Of a stretch of 64,000 nt of DNA, positions 34,674 through 43,337 are shown piece by piece. Where the stretch lies: assembly GCA_022826745.1 (NCBI GenBank), contig JAJDUI010000036.1:86651-150650 (forward strand). The letters run 5' to 3'. The stretch is from Thermoanaerobaculia bacterium (lineage in GTDB: Bacteria; Acidobacteriota; Thermoanaerobaculia; Multivoradales; Multivoraceae). The notes beneath the pieces were generated by a model. It was not told the origin of the DNA and did not search any database. It saw only the letters and a program-made list of their open reading frames with translations. Every line of letters begins with the position of its first letter. Position 1 is the stretch's first letter. The position numbers were made by a program, and so were the translations under genes.

Positions 34674-35020
34674 GTGAGCAACACCACCGTATCCGTGGAC
34701 GACGAGACCTGCCGCCGCTCGCGCGTCTATCCGGCGAGGCTAGCGACCCCGTTTCGGCGCTCGTGAGGGACTACCTCCGAACCCTCGCCACGAACTCCCC
34801 CGGTGACTCGTCGGGGGAAGCGCCACTCGAACGACGCCGGCGGCTGCTGCACGAAGTGACAGAGGACTTCAAGCGACGGGGAATCGGCCTCGACATGGCC
34901 GAGAACCTGCCTCGCTCGGAGCTGTACGACCGCGACCGTGCACGAGCGGAGGCTGCGGAAGCCGGCGGGCGTAAGAAAGGCTCCGCACCCCCGGGGCGTT
35001 TCGTCGATACCAACACTTGA
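34674..35020 (+). pseudogene. Frameshifted VapB-like antitoxin with residual start of VapC toxin
   Basis: From the GTG at 34674 one frame reads VSNTTVSVDDETCRRSRV, a ribbon-helix-helix antitoxin start, and stops at TGA 34764. The next frame continues the same protein as VSALVRDYLRTLATNSPGD...RRRRLLHEV...LPRSELYDRDRARAEA. The join lies near 34740-34752 and needs one base inserted or lost. The end of the second frame, GRFVDTN, is the opening of a VapC PIN toxin, but a stop follows after one more residue and the symporter gene begins. The toxin is therefore gone. A sequencing error could explain the frameshift but not the missing toxin. A shorter intact ORF (34763-35020) may still be translated. 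Confidence 0.65.
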
Positions 35021-36228
35021 ACACACGCGCCATTCTCATCGGCCTGGCGCTCGGCCTGGGGCTCGGAATCGCCGCGTCGGCCACCGGTTCGCCGGCGCTG
35101 CTGCGGGCCGCCGAGGCAGTCGAGCCGCTCGGGCAGATCTTCCTGCGCGCCATTCAGATGGTCGTCATTCCGCTGGTGGCGGCGGTCGTCTTCGTCGGCG
35201 TCGGGCGAATCGGCGACCTGCGGAAGCTCGGACGGCTGGGGGGCCTCGCCGTGGGCTTCTTCTGGGCGACGACGCTGCCGGCGATCCTGATCGGGATGGG
35301 CGTCATGGGTTTCGCTCTGACGTTCGCGGCGCCGGTGGCGCCACCCACGCCCGTAGAGAACCTGGACACCGCCGGTGTGGGCATCGTGGACTTTCTGGTC
35401 AACCTCGTGCCGCGGAATCCGGTTCAGGTCGCCGCCGACGGGGCGCTGCTCTCCCTCCTCATCTTCATCGTCCTCCTGGCCGCGGCGACGACCACCCTGC
35501 CGAGCGGGAAGCAGCGGACCCTGACGTCCTTCGCGGAGGCGCTCGGCGACGCTCTGACGAAGCTGATGGGCTGGATTCTGTGGACGGCGCCGGTGGGCGT
35601 CTTCGGTCTCGCGGCGCCGGTCATCGCGAAGACGGGGGCGGCGATGCTGCAGAACCTCGCCGTCTTCATCGTCGCCGTGGTGGCGGGCCTCTTCATCCTG
35701 AAGGGCCTCGTTCTCCTGCCCGCGGTCTGGTTCCTGGGCGGCGTGCCTCCCGGTCGCTTCATCCGGGCGACCGTGGGCACCTACACCGTGGGCTTCACCA
35801 CGACGACGTCCGTGGGAACGCTGCCGATGATGCTGCAGGAGGCGAAGAAGCTCGGCCTGTCCGAGCGCAAGTACACGCTGATCCTGCCGCTGGCGGCCTC
35901 GATCAACCGCCCCGGCAGCGCGCTGTTCCAGAGCGCGTCACTCGTCTTCCTGGCGAAGATCTACGGCGTGCCGCTCGACGCAGGGCTGATCGCCGCGGCG
36001 GTGCTGGCGATCTTCCTCGCCGCGATGACGGTCGCTCCGGTGCCCAGCGCCAGCATCGTGTCGCTGGCGCCAGCCCTGGACGTCGTGGGCGTGCCCCTGG
36101 CTGGGCTCGGCATCCTGCTGGGGATCGACCGCGTGCCCGACGTCTTCCGCTCCGCGGCCAACGTGATCGCCCACATGTGCGCTACCACCACGGTCGACAC
36201 GATGACGCGTGGCGACGGCGAGGAGTGA
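35017..36228 (+). CDS. Dicarboxylate/amino acid:cation symporter (DAACS family)
   Basis: 403 residues starting at TTG, overlapping the stop of the decayed antitoxin by 4 bp. About eight helices plus two hairpins. Typical DAACS features are visible: PLGQIFLRAIQMVVIPLVAAVVF near the start, a Ser/Thr-rich loop TYTVGFTTTTSVGTLPMM (about residues 252-270), INRPGSALFQSASLVF, and DRVPDVFRSAANVIAHMCAT at the end, which holds the substrate and sodium sites. It imports dicarboxylates or acidic amino acids with Na+ or H+. The TTG start, forced by the adjacent remnant, may be wrong; an alternative is not evident. Confidence 0.88.
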   Translation: MNTRAILIGLALGLGLGIAASATGSPALLRAAEAVEPLGQIFLRAIQMVVIPLVAAVVFVGVGRIGDLRKLGRLGGLAVGFFWATTLPAILIGMGVMGFALTFAAPVAPPTPVENLDTAGVGIVDFLVNLVPRNPVQVAADGALLSLLIFIVLLAAATTTLPSGKQRTLTSFAEALGDALTKLMGWILWTAPVGVFGLAAPVIAKTGAAMLQNLAVFIVAVVAGLFILKGLVLLPAVWFLGGVPPGRFIRATVGTYTVGFTTTTSVGTLPMMLQEAKKLGLSERKYTLILPLAASINRPGSALFQSASLVFLAKIYGVPLDAGLIAAAVLAIFLAAMTVAPVPSASIVSLAPALDVVGVPLAGLGILLGIDRVPDVFRSAANVIAHMCATTTVDTMTRGDGEE

Positions 36229-36255
36229 AGCTACTCGCCGGTGCAGGGCCCAGAC

Positions 36256-37050
36256 TCAGGATCCCGAACCGGACGACTCTTCGACCGCCGCCTCCAGGCG
36301 TTCCAGGTACGGCATGGCCGAGTCCAGATTGCCGACGAAGGGATCCCGGCCCGCGTCCTCGTTCCACTCGTACTCGGTGGCCTGGGCCAGCATCCGCGCC
36401 GCGTCCCGGCCGAAGAAGCGGGCGACGACGGCCAGACTCATGTCGATCCCGGCGGAGACGCCGGAGGAAGTCATCACGTGGCCGGCATCGACCCAGCGGG
36501 CTTCCTCCACCCACTCGGTCTCGGGACCGAAGCCCGCGATGTAGCTGAAGAAGGCCTTGTTGCCGGTGGCGGGCAAGCCGTCCAGGACGCCGGCCTTGGC
36601 GAGGATGGCGGAGCCGGTGCAGACCGACGTGGTGAGCTGGACCTCGGCGGCGCGCTCGGCTACGAAGTCGAGCAGCCGCTGGTTCTCGACTTCCCGGAGC
36701 GTGCCGATACCGCCCGGCACCATGATCACGTCGAGCGGCGGCGCGTCGTCGTAGCTGTACTGGGCCTCCACCTTGGGCGCCATCTCGGCCGGATAGCTCG
36801 TGGTGGTCAGGGCGACCGGACGGACGGAGTCCGCGATCAGGTGGACACGGATCAGCCCGGGACCGGCGTTGAGCCACATCTCGATCGGTCCGAAGACGTC
36901 GAGCGGCTCGGCGCCGTCGTACAGGACGACGCCGATGTCGAGCGGCGGATCGTACCGAGCCGCGTCCGGCTGAGCCGCTGCCGGCATCAGACCAGCAGTG
37001 ACGGCCGCCAGGCCGACTACGGCAGTGAGCACTGAAGCGAGTTTCGTCAC
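36256..37050 (-). CDS. Secreted DJ-1/PfpI family (GATase1-like) protein
   Basis: 264 residues from a GTG. A signal peptide ending near GLMPAAAQ makes it extracytoplasmic, unusual for the family. The DJ-1/PfpI domain has IGVVLYDGAEPLDVFGPIE, VIMVPGGIGTLRE and the nucleophile elbow TTSVCTGSAILAKAG (C144), ending with SGVSAGIDMSLAVVARFFG. This arrangement is closest to isonitrile hydratase-like and transcription-regulator-type GATase1 domains, but no AraC-type DNA-binding domain is present. Substrate unknown. Divergent from the DUF3604 gene, 44 bp apart. Confidence 0.82.
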   Translation of the reverse strand: MTKLASVLTAVVGLAAVTAGLMPAAAQPDAARYDPPLDIGVVLYDGAEPLDVFGPIEMWLNAGPGLIRVHLIADSVRPVALTTTSYPAEMAPKVEAQYSYDDAPPLDVIMVPGGIGTLREVENQRLLDFVAERAAEVQLTTSVCTGSAILAKAGVLDGLPATGNKAFFSYIAGFGPETEWVEEARWVDAGHVMTSSGVSAGIDMSLAVVARFFGRDAARMLAQATEYEWNEDAGRDPFVGNLDSAMPYLERLEAAVEESSGSGS

Positions 37051-37094
37051 GGCAGATCTCCCAAGTACGTCGGCCCGCTATCGTACTGGGCAAC

Positions 37095-39956
37095 ATGTTG
37101 AAACGACGCAGCTCTGCAAACCTCCTGGTGATCCTGTGTCCGCTCGTCCTGGCACTCATCACTCAAGGCTGCACCGGCGGCGACTCGGGCGACTACCTGA
37201 CCCCCGAGCTTCGGCAACGCGTCGAGGCGCTGAAGCTGGAGGCGCCTGAAACCACCGAAGACATCGCCGTCCTGAGCGATCGCCTCGACACGCTGTGGCA
37301 GTGGTCGAACGCTTACTCCCTCACCGGCGGGCCGATCCCCGACGTCTTCCCTCAGCTCCTCGCGAATGCGAACCGCTCGCTCCGGGGGCTCGGTGGCGGA
37401 GCGACGATTCCGCTGCCGAGAGTCTCGGAGTTCATCCGCCTCTACACCCGGGAGTTCCAGATCAAGGACGAACACCCGGGGGCAGTCGGCACGCTGACGC
37501 TCGACCCGCCCGGTCCCTTCCGCGCCGGCGACCGCGTGACCATCCGGTTGACCTACACCGTCGGCACGCTCGGCATGACGGAGGGCGGCGGCATCCTGGT
37601 GCGTGGAGCGCGGCGGACCGGCATTCAGGCCGAGGATCCGGCCGGCCGGAACTACGTCACGGTCGAAACGTCGAATCCGGACGCGACGCTGACCGCCAGC
37701 GAACCATGGGGAGACTGGCGGGGGATGCACTTCGGCAACCGCGGCGGCCAGGCGCGCGCCGGCGTCCCTCGCGCCGTAATGCAGTTCCGTCTGAGCGGTG
37801 CGTCGCTCGAGGAAGGCGACACGATCACGATCACCTACGGCGACACCTCGGGTGGCGGACCCGGATTCGCGCTGCAGGAAACCTCCAACGACCAGGTGAT
37901 CCTGCACCTCTACGCCGACATCGAGGGCACGGGCGATCTGCTGCGACCGGCCTGGCCCTCCTTCGAGGTGCTCGGCCGCGACGAAGTCCGCTACGTCAAC
38001 GCCGTCGCGCCGTCGATCGTCGCGCCGGGCGAGCCCTTCACGCTCGCCGTCCGTGCCGAGGACCGGCTGAAGAACCTGTCGTCCGGCGTCATGCCCGCAC
38101 TCGAGGTGCTGCTGGACGGCGAGCCGTTCCGCACGATCGAGGCCGGCAGTCCGGCCGTCTCGCTGCTCGAGGACGTCAGCCTCGCCGAGGCCGGCGTCTA
38201 CCGCTTCTCGGTACAGAACGGGGACGGATCGATCCGTGCGACGAGCAATCCCGTCCGCGTCGAGGAGGACCCCGCCCACCGTGTCTACTGGGGCGAGACC
38301 CACGGCCACACCGCCTTCGCCGAGGGCCAGGGGTCGCCGGACGGCTACTACCGGTTCGGCCGCGACGTCGCCCGGCTCGACTTTCTGAGCCTCTCCGAGC
38401 ACGACATCTGGATGGACGACAGCGAGTGGCGGAAGCTGCAGGAGCTGGTCGAGGAGTACCGGATCGAAGGCGAATTCACGACGATCCTCGGCTTCGAGTG
38501 GACGTCGCGGTCGCCGCTCGGCGGGCACCACAACGTGTTCTTCCGCGACACGCCCGGCCGCAGCCGGGTCCCGAACCAGGAGGCGCCCCTGCTCGACGAG
38601 CTGTACGCGGGACTGCGTGCTCAGAACAGCAACAACGACGTGCTGGTCATCCCCCACGCCCACCAGCCCGCCGACTGGACGAACAGCGATCCCGACCTGG
38701 GGCGACTGGTCGAGATCCAGTCCGGCCACGGCACCTTCGACTGGTTCGGCAACAAGTACCTGCAGAACGGCTTCGAGGTCGGCTTCATCGGCGCCTCCGA
38801 CAACCACAACGGCCATCCCGGCTACTCCGGGGCCGGCAACCGTCAACTGGGCGGCCTGGCCGCCGTCTACGCGCCCGAGAACAACGCTGACGCCATCTTC
38901 AGCGCGCTCCGCGACCGGGCCGCCTATGCGACAACCGGCGAGCGGATCCTCCTCGAGGCAACTCTCAACGGCACCCGCATGGGCACGCGCCAGGAGGACG
39001 CCGCCGTGCGCCGGATCGACTGCCGGGTCAGCGGCACGGCCCCGATCGACGCGATCGACGTGATCAAGAACGGCACGATCGTCTACACCAGGAGATACCT
39101 GGAGAGCGCTCTGACCGAGGAATCGCGGGTGCAGATCACCTTCGAGTCGTCGACCGAGATCCACGGCGAGCGCACGCCCCCGCGCGGCGGCCGGCCGTGG
39201 AGGGGAGCGATCCAGGTCGCCGGAGCCGAGCTGGTCGACTACGACGATCCCTGGTTCACGCAGCCCGCGACCTGGCGAACCGCCCGCAACGCGGAAGACC
39301 GCAACCGGATCGACTTCGACTTCCCGACACGCGGCCGGCCGAAGTCACTCGTTCTCGAGTTGCGCGGCGCAAGCGCCGACACGGTCATCACCGTCGACAT
39401 GGAGACGACGACCGAGTCCCGCGGCTCGGGTGGCTACGTTCGCATCCCCCAGGAACTGCCGGCGAACACCGTGCGGTTCCGGCTCGGCGACCTGAAGGGC
39501 CAGGTCGAGCGCCGCGAGTACCGGGTGCTCGAGCACACGGACGCACTTTCGGCTCAGATCGTGACCGAGGGACGGGCCCTCGACCAGGAGTTCAGCTTCA
39601 CCGACCAGGGCGAAGTCCGGCCCGGCGACTACTACTACCTACGCGTGCGCCAGATCGACGGCAGCATGGCGTGGTCGAGCCCGTTCTGGGTGGGAGGGAC
39701 TCAGGCTAGCGCCACCAGAGGCCGCCTACGGCGGCATGCCGGCGGGGGCGCCGGCGCACCCAGTGGGCAGCACAAAGGCGGTAGGCTCAGTGAAACCGTC
39801 GAACAAGGAGATCCGGGATGCGGAAGACCCTCGCGCTGCTTTCTCTGCTGCTCGTGTCGGGCGCCGGCGCGGCCGCCGCCGCGGCCAGCGACGACATTCC
39901 CCGCACGCCCAACGGCAAGCCTGACTTCACCGGCCGCTACGACATCCGCTCGCTGA
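37095..39956 (+). CDS. DUF3604 domain-containing lipoprotein with 3' readthrough
   Basis: 953 residues as read. A lipoprotein signal ends LALITQGC. Beta-rich domains to about residue 390 lead into DUF3604, a PHP-like metal-dependent domain: VYWGETHGHTAFAEGQG, LDFLSLSEHDIWMDD, VIPHAHQP and GFIGASDNHNGHPGY give the His/Asp metal ligands. A C-terminal beta domain ends around AWSSPFWVGG. After that the frame runs through a hairpin repeat (39721-39763) and on into the next gene for 139 bp, adding a low-complexity Arg/Pro/Ala tail that is probably not native. A TAG one frame off lies at 39707. It is likely a secreted phosphoesterase-type hydrolase of unknown substrate. Confidence 0.85.
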   Translation: MLKRRSSANLLVILCPLVLALITQGCTGGDSGDYLTPELRQRVEALKLEAPETTEDIAVLSDRLDTLWQWSNAYSLTGGPIPDVFPQLLANANRSLRGLGGGATIPLPRVSEFIRLYTREFQIKDEHPGAVGTLTLDPPGPFRAGDRVTIRLTYTVGTLGMTEGGGILVRGARRTGIQAEDPAGRNYVTVETSNPDATLTASEPWGDWRGMHFGNRGGQARAGVPRAVMQFRLSGASLEEGDTITITYGDTSGGGPGFALQETSNDQVILHLYADIEGTGDLLRPAWPSFEVLGRDEVRYVNAVAPSIVAPGEPFTLAVRAEDRLKNLSSGVMPALEVLLDGEPFRTIEAGSPAVSLLEDVSLAEAGVYRFSVQNGDGSIRATSNPVRVEEDPAHRVYWGETHGHTAFAEGQGSPDGYYRFGRDVARLDFLSLSEHDIWMDDSEWRKLQELVEEYRIEGEFTTILGFEWTSRSPLGGHHNVFFRDTPGRSRVPNQEAPLLDELYAGLRAQNSNNDVLVIPHAHQPADWTNSDPDLGRLVEIQSGHGTFDWFGNKYLQNGFEVGFIGASDNHNGHPGYSGAGNRQLGGLAAVYAPENNADAIFSALRDRAAYATTGERILLEATLNGTRMGTRQEDAAVRRIDCRVSGTAPIDAIDVIKNGTIVYTRRYLESALTEESRVQITFESSTEIHGERTPPRGGRPWRGAIQVAGAELVDYDDPWFTQPATWRTARNAEDRNRIDFDFPTRGRPKSLVLELRGASADTVITVDMETTTESRGSGGYVRIPQELPANTVRFRLGDLKGQVERREYRVLEHTDALSAQIVTEGRALDQEFSFTDQGEVRPGDYYYLRVRQIDGSMAWSSPFWVGGTQASATRGRLRRHAGGGAGAPSGQHKGGRLSETVEQGDPGCGRPSRCFLCCSCRAPARPPPRPATTFPARPTASLTSPAATTSAR
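39721..39763 (+). repeat. Double-hairpin dispersed repeat, copy D
   Basis: GCCGCC-TAC-GGCGGC (39721-39735), then GCCGGCG-GGGG-CGCCGGC (39738-39755), then GCACCCAG (39756-39763). Same architecture as copy A. It sits at the 3' end of the DUF3604 gene, which reads through it without a stop. Confidence 0.78.
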
Positions 39957-40891
39957 CGCCCTTCGAGCGCCGGCCCGAGCGCGGCGAGGAACTCGTCCTC
40001 AGCCCGGAGGAGGCGGCCGGGGTCGAAGCCAACCAACGCCAGCGCGTCCTGGACGGCGACGCGGCCAGCGCCCCGGACCGGCCGCCGCCGGAGAAGGGCG
40101 CCTTCATCGACCGCCAGAGCTACAACTACGCCTGGTTCGATCCCGGCCACACGATGTTCAGGATCGACGGCAAGTACCGCACGTCGATCCTGACGAACCC
40201 GCCGAACGGCCGGATGCCCCCGTTGACGGAAGACGCCCAGAAGCACCGCGGGGCCCTGCCCAGGTTCATCTGGATGAACGACGACGGCACCGCCTGGTGG
40301 CTGGAGTCGGGCGACACCCCCTTCGACAGCCCGGAGACAATGGTCCTGGGCGTCCGCTGCATCTACCAGCCCGGCGCTTCGATCCCGATTCGCACGATCT
40401 CCTACAACAACCTGAAGACCCTGGTGCAGACGGACGACTACCTGATGATCCACATCGAGTGGATGCACTGGACGCGGGTCGTGCGAATCGACGCGGAGCA
40501 TTCGCCGGCGCCGTACCAGTCCTACTCCGGCGACTCGATCGGCCGCTGGGAAGGTGACACCCTGGTCGTCGAGACGACGAACTTCCGTCGCGAGGCGGCG
40601 CCCCAGATGCTGCACGGTCGAGAGTCGGCCGGCGTGCCGCGCGGCGCGATGAAGGTCACGGAGCGCTTCAGCCCGATCGACGGCCAGTCGCTGCTCTACC
40701 AGTTCGAGGTCGAGGACGAGGAGTACACCGCGGCCTACGGCGGCGAGATGCCGTGGCCGAGGACCGACCAGTACAACTACGAGTACGCCTGCCACGAGGG
40801 CAACTACTCGATGCTGGGCCAGCTCAGGGGAGCGCGCCAGCTCGAGAAGGAGTGGATCGCCGCCGGCAAGCCGGTGAAGGGCGGGGAGTAG
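39818..40891 (+). CDS. Conserved secreted protein of unknown function
   Basis: 357 residues; AAGGAG (39805-39810) sits 7 nt before the ATG and decides the start. Signal peptide LLSLLLVSGAGAAAAAASD. The mature start DIPRTPNGKPDFTGRYD, then LTNPPNGRMPPLTEDAQ and SIGRWEGDTLVVETTNF, recall a group of secreted proteins common in Acidobacteriota and Proteobacteria that are annotated only as hypothetical. No catalytic motif is recognised. The preceding gene runs into it by 139 bp, apparently because of the repeat, so its expression may depend on readthrough ribosomes or on its own site. Confidence 0.78.
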   Translation: MRKTLALLSLLLVSGAGAAAAAASDDIPRTPNGKPDFTGRYDIRSLTPFERRPERGEELVLSPEEAAGVEANQRQRVLDGDAASAPDRPPPEKGAFIDRQSYNYAWFDPGHTMFRIDGKYRTSILTNPPNGRMPPLTEDAQKHRGALPRFIWMNDDGTAWWLESGDTPFDSPETMVLGVRCIYQPGASIPIRTISYNNLKTLVQTDDYLMIHIEWMHWTRVVRIDAEHSPAPYQSYSGDSIGRWEGDTLVVETTNFRREAAPQMLHGRESAGVPRGAMKVTERFSPIDGQSLLYQFEVEDEEYTAAYGGEMPWPRTDQYNYEYACHEGNYSMLGQLRGARQLEKEWIAAGKPVKGGE

Positions 40892-40892
40892 G

Positions 40893-41750
40893 TCAGATCA
40901 TGCTGTAGCCGGAGCCCTGGCGCTCCGTGCCGAGTCCGCGCCCCTTCTCGATCCAGCCGAACTCCTCCAGGATCGCCTGGCTGTAGGTCACTCGGCCGGT
41001 GACCCGGTCGAGCGGCTCGGTGGCGAGCAGCAGGGCCGCCTGGGCCATGATCTCAACCGTTTCGGCCTCGTTCGGGTCGCGGCCCTCCATCAGCCGGTGA
41101 TGGACGACGCCCGGCGTGGGCACGATCTGGGACGGGCTGTAGCAGGTCACCGAAACACCGTCCTCGTAGACCTCGGAGGCGAGGCCCTGGGTGAAGCGCT
41201 CGAGCGCCGCCTTCTCGGCGCCGTAGAGGGAACCGCCCGCGAACTGCGGGCCCTTGTAGGGACCGCGGCCGGGGCCGATCGCCGCGCCCGAGGAGACGTT
41301 GACGATGCTGCCGGCGCCGCGCTCGATCATCTCGGGCAGCACGAGCTTCGAGAGATAGAACGGCGCGTGGAAGTTGACCGCGGTCGAGCGATGCCACTTG
41401 TTGATCGGGAAGTCGACCACCGGGATGAAGTAGGTCAGCGCGGCGTTGTTGATCAGCACCTCGACCGGCCCGAGCGCGTCGCGCACCTCGTTCACCAGGC
41501 GCTCGCAGTTGGGGTACTCGGAGACGTCGCAGGCGAACGCGGAGGCGTCGCCGCCCGCCGCCCGGATCTCCTCGATCGTCTCCTCCAGCGACCCGCCCAG
41601 GTAGTGGCCGCCCTCGGACAGGGTGCGCGCCGTGCAGGCGACCCGAGCGCCGTGCTCGGCGAACAGCTCGGCGATCGCCTTGCCGATGCCGCGGCTCGCT
41701 CCAGTGACCAGGACGACCTTGCCGTCGAGCTTCTTATCTGTCTGCGTCAT
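40893..41750 (-). CDS. Short-chain dehydrogenase/reductase (SDR) family oxidoreductase
   Basis: 285 residues, classical SDR. TGASRGIG (16-23) binds NAD(P); NNAA (101-104); the catalytic set is Ser in IVNVSSG (about 153) and Y176-x-x-x-K180. AAGGAGA lies upstream of the ATG. It is downstream of, and 30 bp from, the acyl-CoA ligase gene on the same strand, so it probably acts on an acyl-CoA or a related hydroxy/keto compound made by the same operon. Exact substrate unknown. Confidence 0.88.
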   Translation of the reverse strand: MTQTDKKLDGKVVLVTGASRGIGKAIAELFAEHGARVACTARTLSEGGHYLGGSLEETIEEIRAAGGDASAFACDVSEYPNCERLVNEVRDALGPVEVLINNAALTYFIPVVDFPINKWHRSTAVNFHAPFYLSKLVLPEMIERGAGSIVNVSSGAAIGPGRGPYKGPQFAGGSLYGAEKAALERFTQGLASEVYEDGVSVTCYSPSQIVPTPGVVHHRLMEGRDPNEAETVEIMAQAALLLATEPLDRVTGRVTYSQAILEEFGWIEKGRGLGTERQGSGYSMI

Positions 41751-41780
41751 TGAGCCTTCTCCTTCATCCGTCTTGAGCCC

Positions 41781-43280
41781 TCATCCGCAATATGCGTCGC
41801 GGTACCGGTCCCTCAGCACGTTCTTCTGTACCTTCCCCATCGCGTTGCGCGGCAGTTCGTCGACCCAGTAGAACCGGCGGGGGTGCTTGTAGCGCGCCAG
41901 CCCCGCATCGAGCGCGGAGCGGAGCGTATCGTCTTCCACCGGCGAGTCTTCGGCGACCAGCACGGCGACCACGCCCTCGCCCAGGTCAGTGTGCGGCGCG
42001 CCGATCACTGCCGATTCCGCCACGCCCGCCACTTCGTCGAGCCGGTCCTCGACCTCCTTGGGGTACACGTTGAAGCCTCCCGCGATGACCAGGTCCTTGC
42101 CGCGGCCGACCAGGGTCACCCGGCCCTCGCCGTCGACGCTCGCGAGGTCGCCGGTGACGAAGAAGCCGTCGCCGCGCATCTCCTCGGCCGTCTTCTCCGG
42201 CAGGTCCCAGTAGCCCGGGAACAGGTTCGGGCCGCGGATCTCCAGGGTGCCCACTTCACCCGCCGGCAGCTCGGTGCCGTCCTCGCCCACGGCCCGCACT
42301 TCGACATCGGGCAGCGGGAAACCGACCGTGCCGGCCACCCGCTCCCCACGGAGCGGGTTCGAGGTGATCATCCCGGCTTCCGTCATGCCGTAGCGCTCCA
42401 GGATCCGGTGCCCGGTGCGAGCCTCGAAGTCGCCGAAGACGGCTTCCGTCAGTGGCGCCGAGCCGGAGACGAACAGCCGGATTCTCCCGCAGTCCGCGCT
42501 TCCGAAACCAGGCTCCGCCAGCAGACGCGAGTAGAACGTCGGCACGCCCATCAGCACGGTCGCCTCCGGCAGCAGGCTTCGCACCTCGGCGGCGTCGAAC
42601 CGCGGCAGGAAGAGGACCTTCGAGGCGTTCAGGAAGGCCGTGTGCAACGCCACGAACAGTCCGTGGACGTGAAAGATCGGCAAGGCGTGAAGGAGCACAT
42701 CGCCAGGCTCGAAGCCCCATATCTCGTGCAGTGCCAAGGCGTTCGAGGTCAGGTTGCCGTGGGTGATCATCGCTCCCTTGGAACGCCCCGTGGTGCCCGA
42801 CGTGTAGCAGATGGCGGCCAGGTCGTCGTCCTCGCGGGGTTCGACCGCCTGATCGGGATCGAAGGACTGCGCCTCCTCCCACAGCACGTCGATGCCGACG
42901 GAGCGCGGCCCTTCGTCGGTGCCCGGCTCACCGACACCAACCGCGCCGCGCACGACGACCCGCGGCGACGCATCGGACACGAAGAAGGCGACCTCCCTTT
43001 CGGTGTAGGCCGTATTCAACGGCACGTAGACCGCGCCGCAGCGTAGAACCCCCAGATACAACGCCACCGCCTCGACCGACTTCGGGACCTGGACCAGTAC
43101 CCGGTCACCGGGCTCAACGCCGCGCCGGCGCAGCGCCGCCGAGAATCGGGCCGAAGCGTCGTCGAGATCGCGATAGGTCCACGCCGGCCCGCTCCTACCT
43201 GTAACGACGCCGGTTGGCACCAGGCTGGGGCAACCGAGGGCCGCCTCGAAACGCTCGTAGAGTAGGGCGAAGAGGTTCAT
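41781..43280 (-). CDS. AMP-dependent acyl-CoA synthetase, malonyl-CoA synthetase-like
   Basis: 499 residues. ANL-superfamily motifs: the P-loop YTSGTTGRSKGAM (159-171), LERYGMTEAGM (A5), PGYWDLPEKTAEEMRGDGFFVTGDLASVD (A7/hinge) and the C-terminal LPRNAMGKVQKNVLRD with the catalytic Lys. It forms acyl-AMP and then acyl-CoA. The opening MNLFALLYERF and the length resemble malonyl-CoA/methylmalonyl-CoA synthetases (MatB), but a medium-chain acyl substrate is possible. First gene of an operon with the SDR; 57 bp from the divergent lipoprotein gene. Confidence 0.88.
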   Translation of the reverse strand: MNLFALLYERFEAALGCPSLVPTGVVTGRSGPAWTYRDLDDASARFSAALRRRGVEPGDRVLVQVPKSVEAVALYLGVLRCGAVYVPLNTAYTEREVAFFVSDASPRVVVRGAVGVGEPGTDEGPRSVGIDVLWEEAQSFDPDQAVEPREDDDLAAICYTSGTTGRSKGAMITHGNLTSNALALHEIWGFEPGDVLLHALPIFHVHGLFVALHTAFLNASKVLFLPRFDAAEVRSLLPEATVLMGVPTFYSRLLAEPGFGSADCGRIRLFVSGSAPLTEAVFGDFEARTGHRILERYGMTEAGMITSNPLRGERVAGTVGFPLPDVEVRAVGEDGTELPAGEVGTLEIRGPNLFPGYWDLPEKTAEEMRGDGFFVTGDLASVDGEGRVTLVGRGKDLVIAGGFNVYPKEVEDRLDEVAGVAESAVIGAPHTDLGEGVVAVLVAEDSPVEDDTLRSALDAGLARYKHPRRFYWVDELPRNAMGKVQKNVLRDRYRDAYCG

Positions 43281-43337
43281 CGACAGGAACGCTTCACGAT
43301 CGGAAGATCGCCGATCCTACGCGCGTTGCATCACGGT

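Noticed and set aside
41883..43046. 387-codon plus-strand frame opposite the acyl-CoA ligase
   Set aside because: The ligase shows all ANL motifs; the plus frame shows none.
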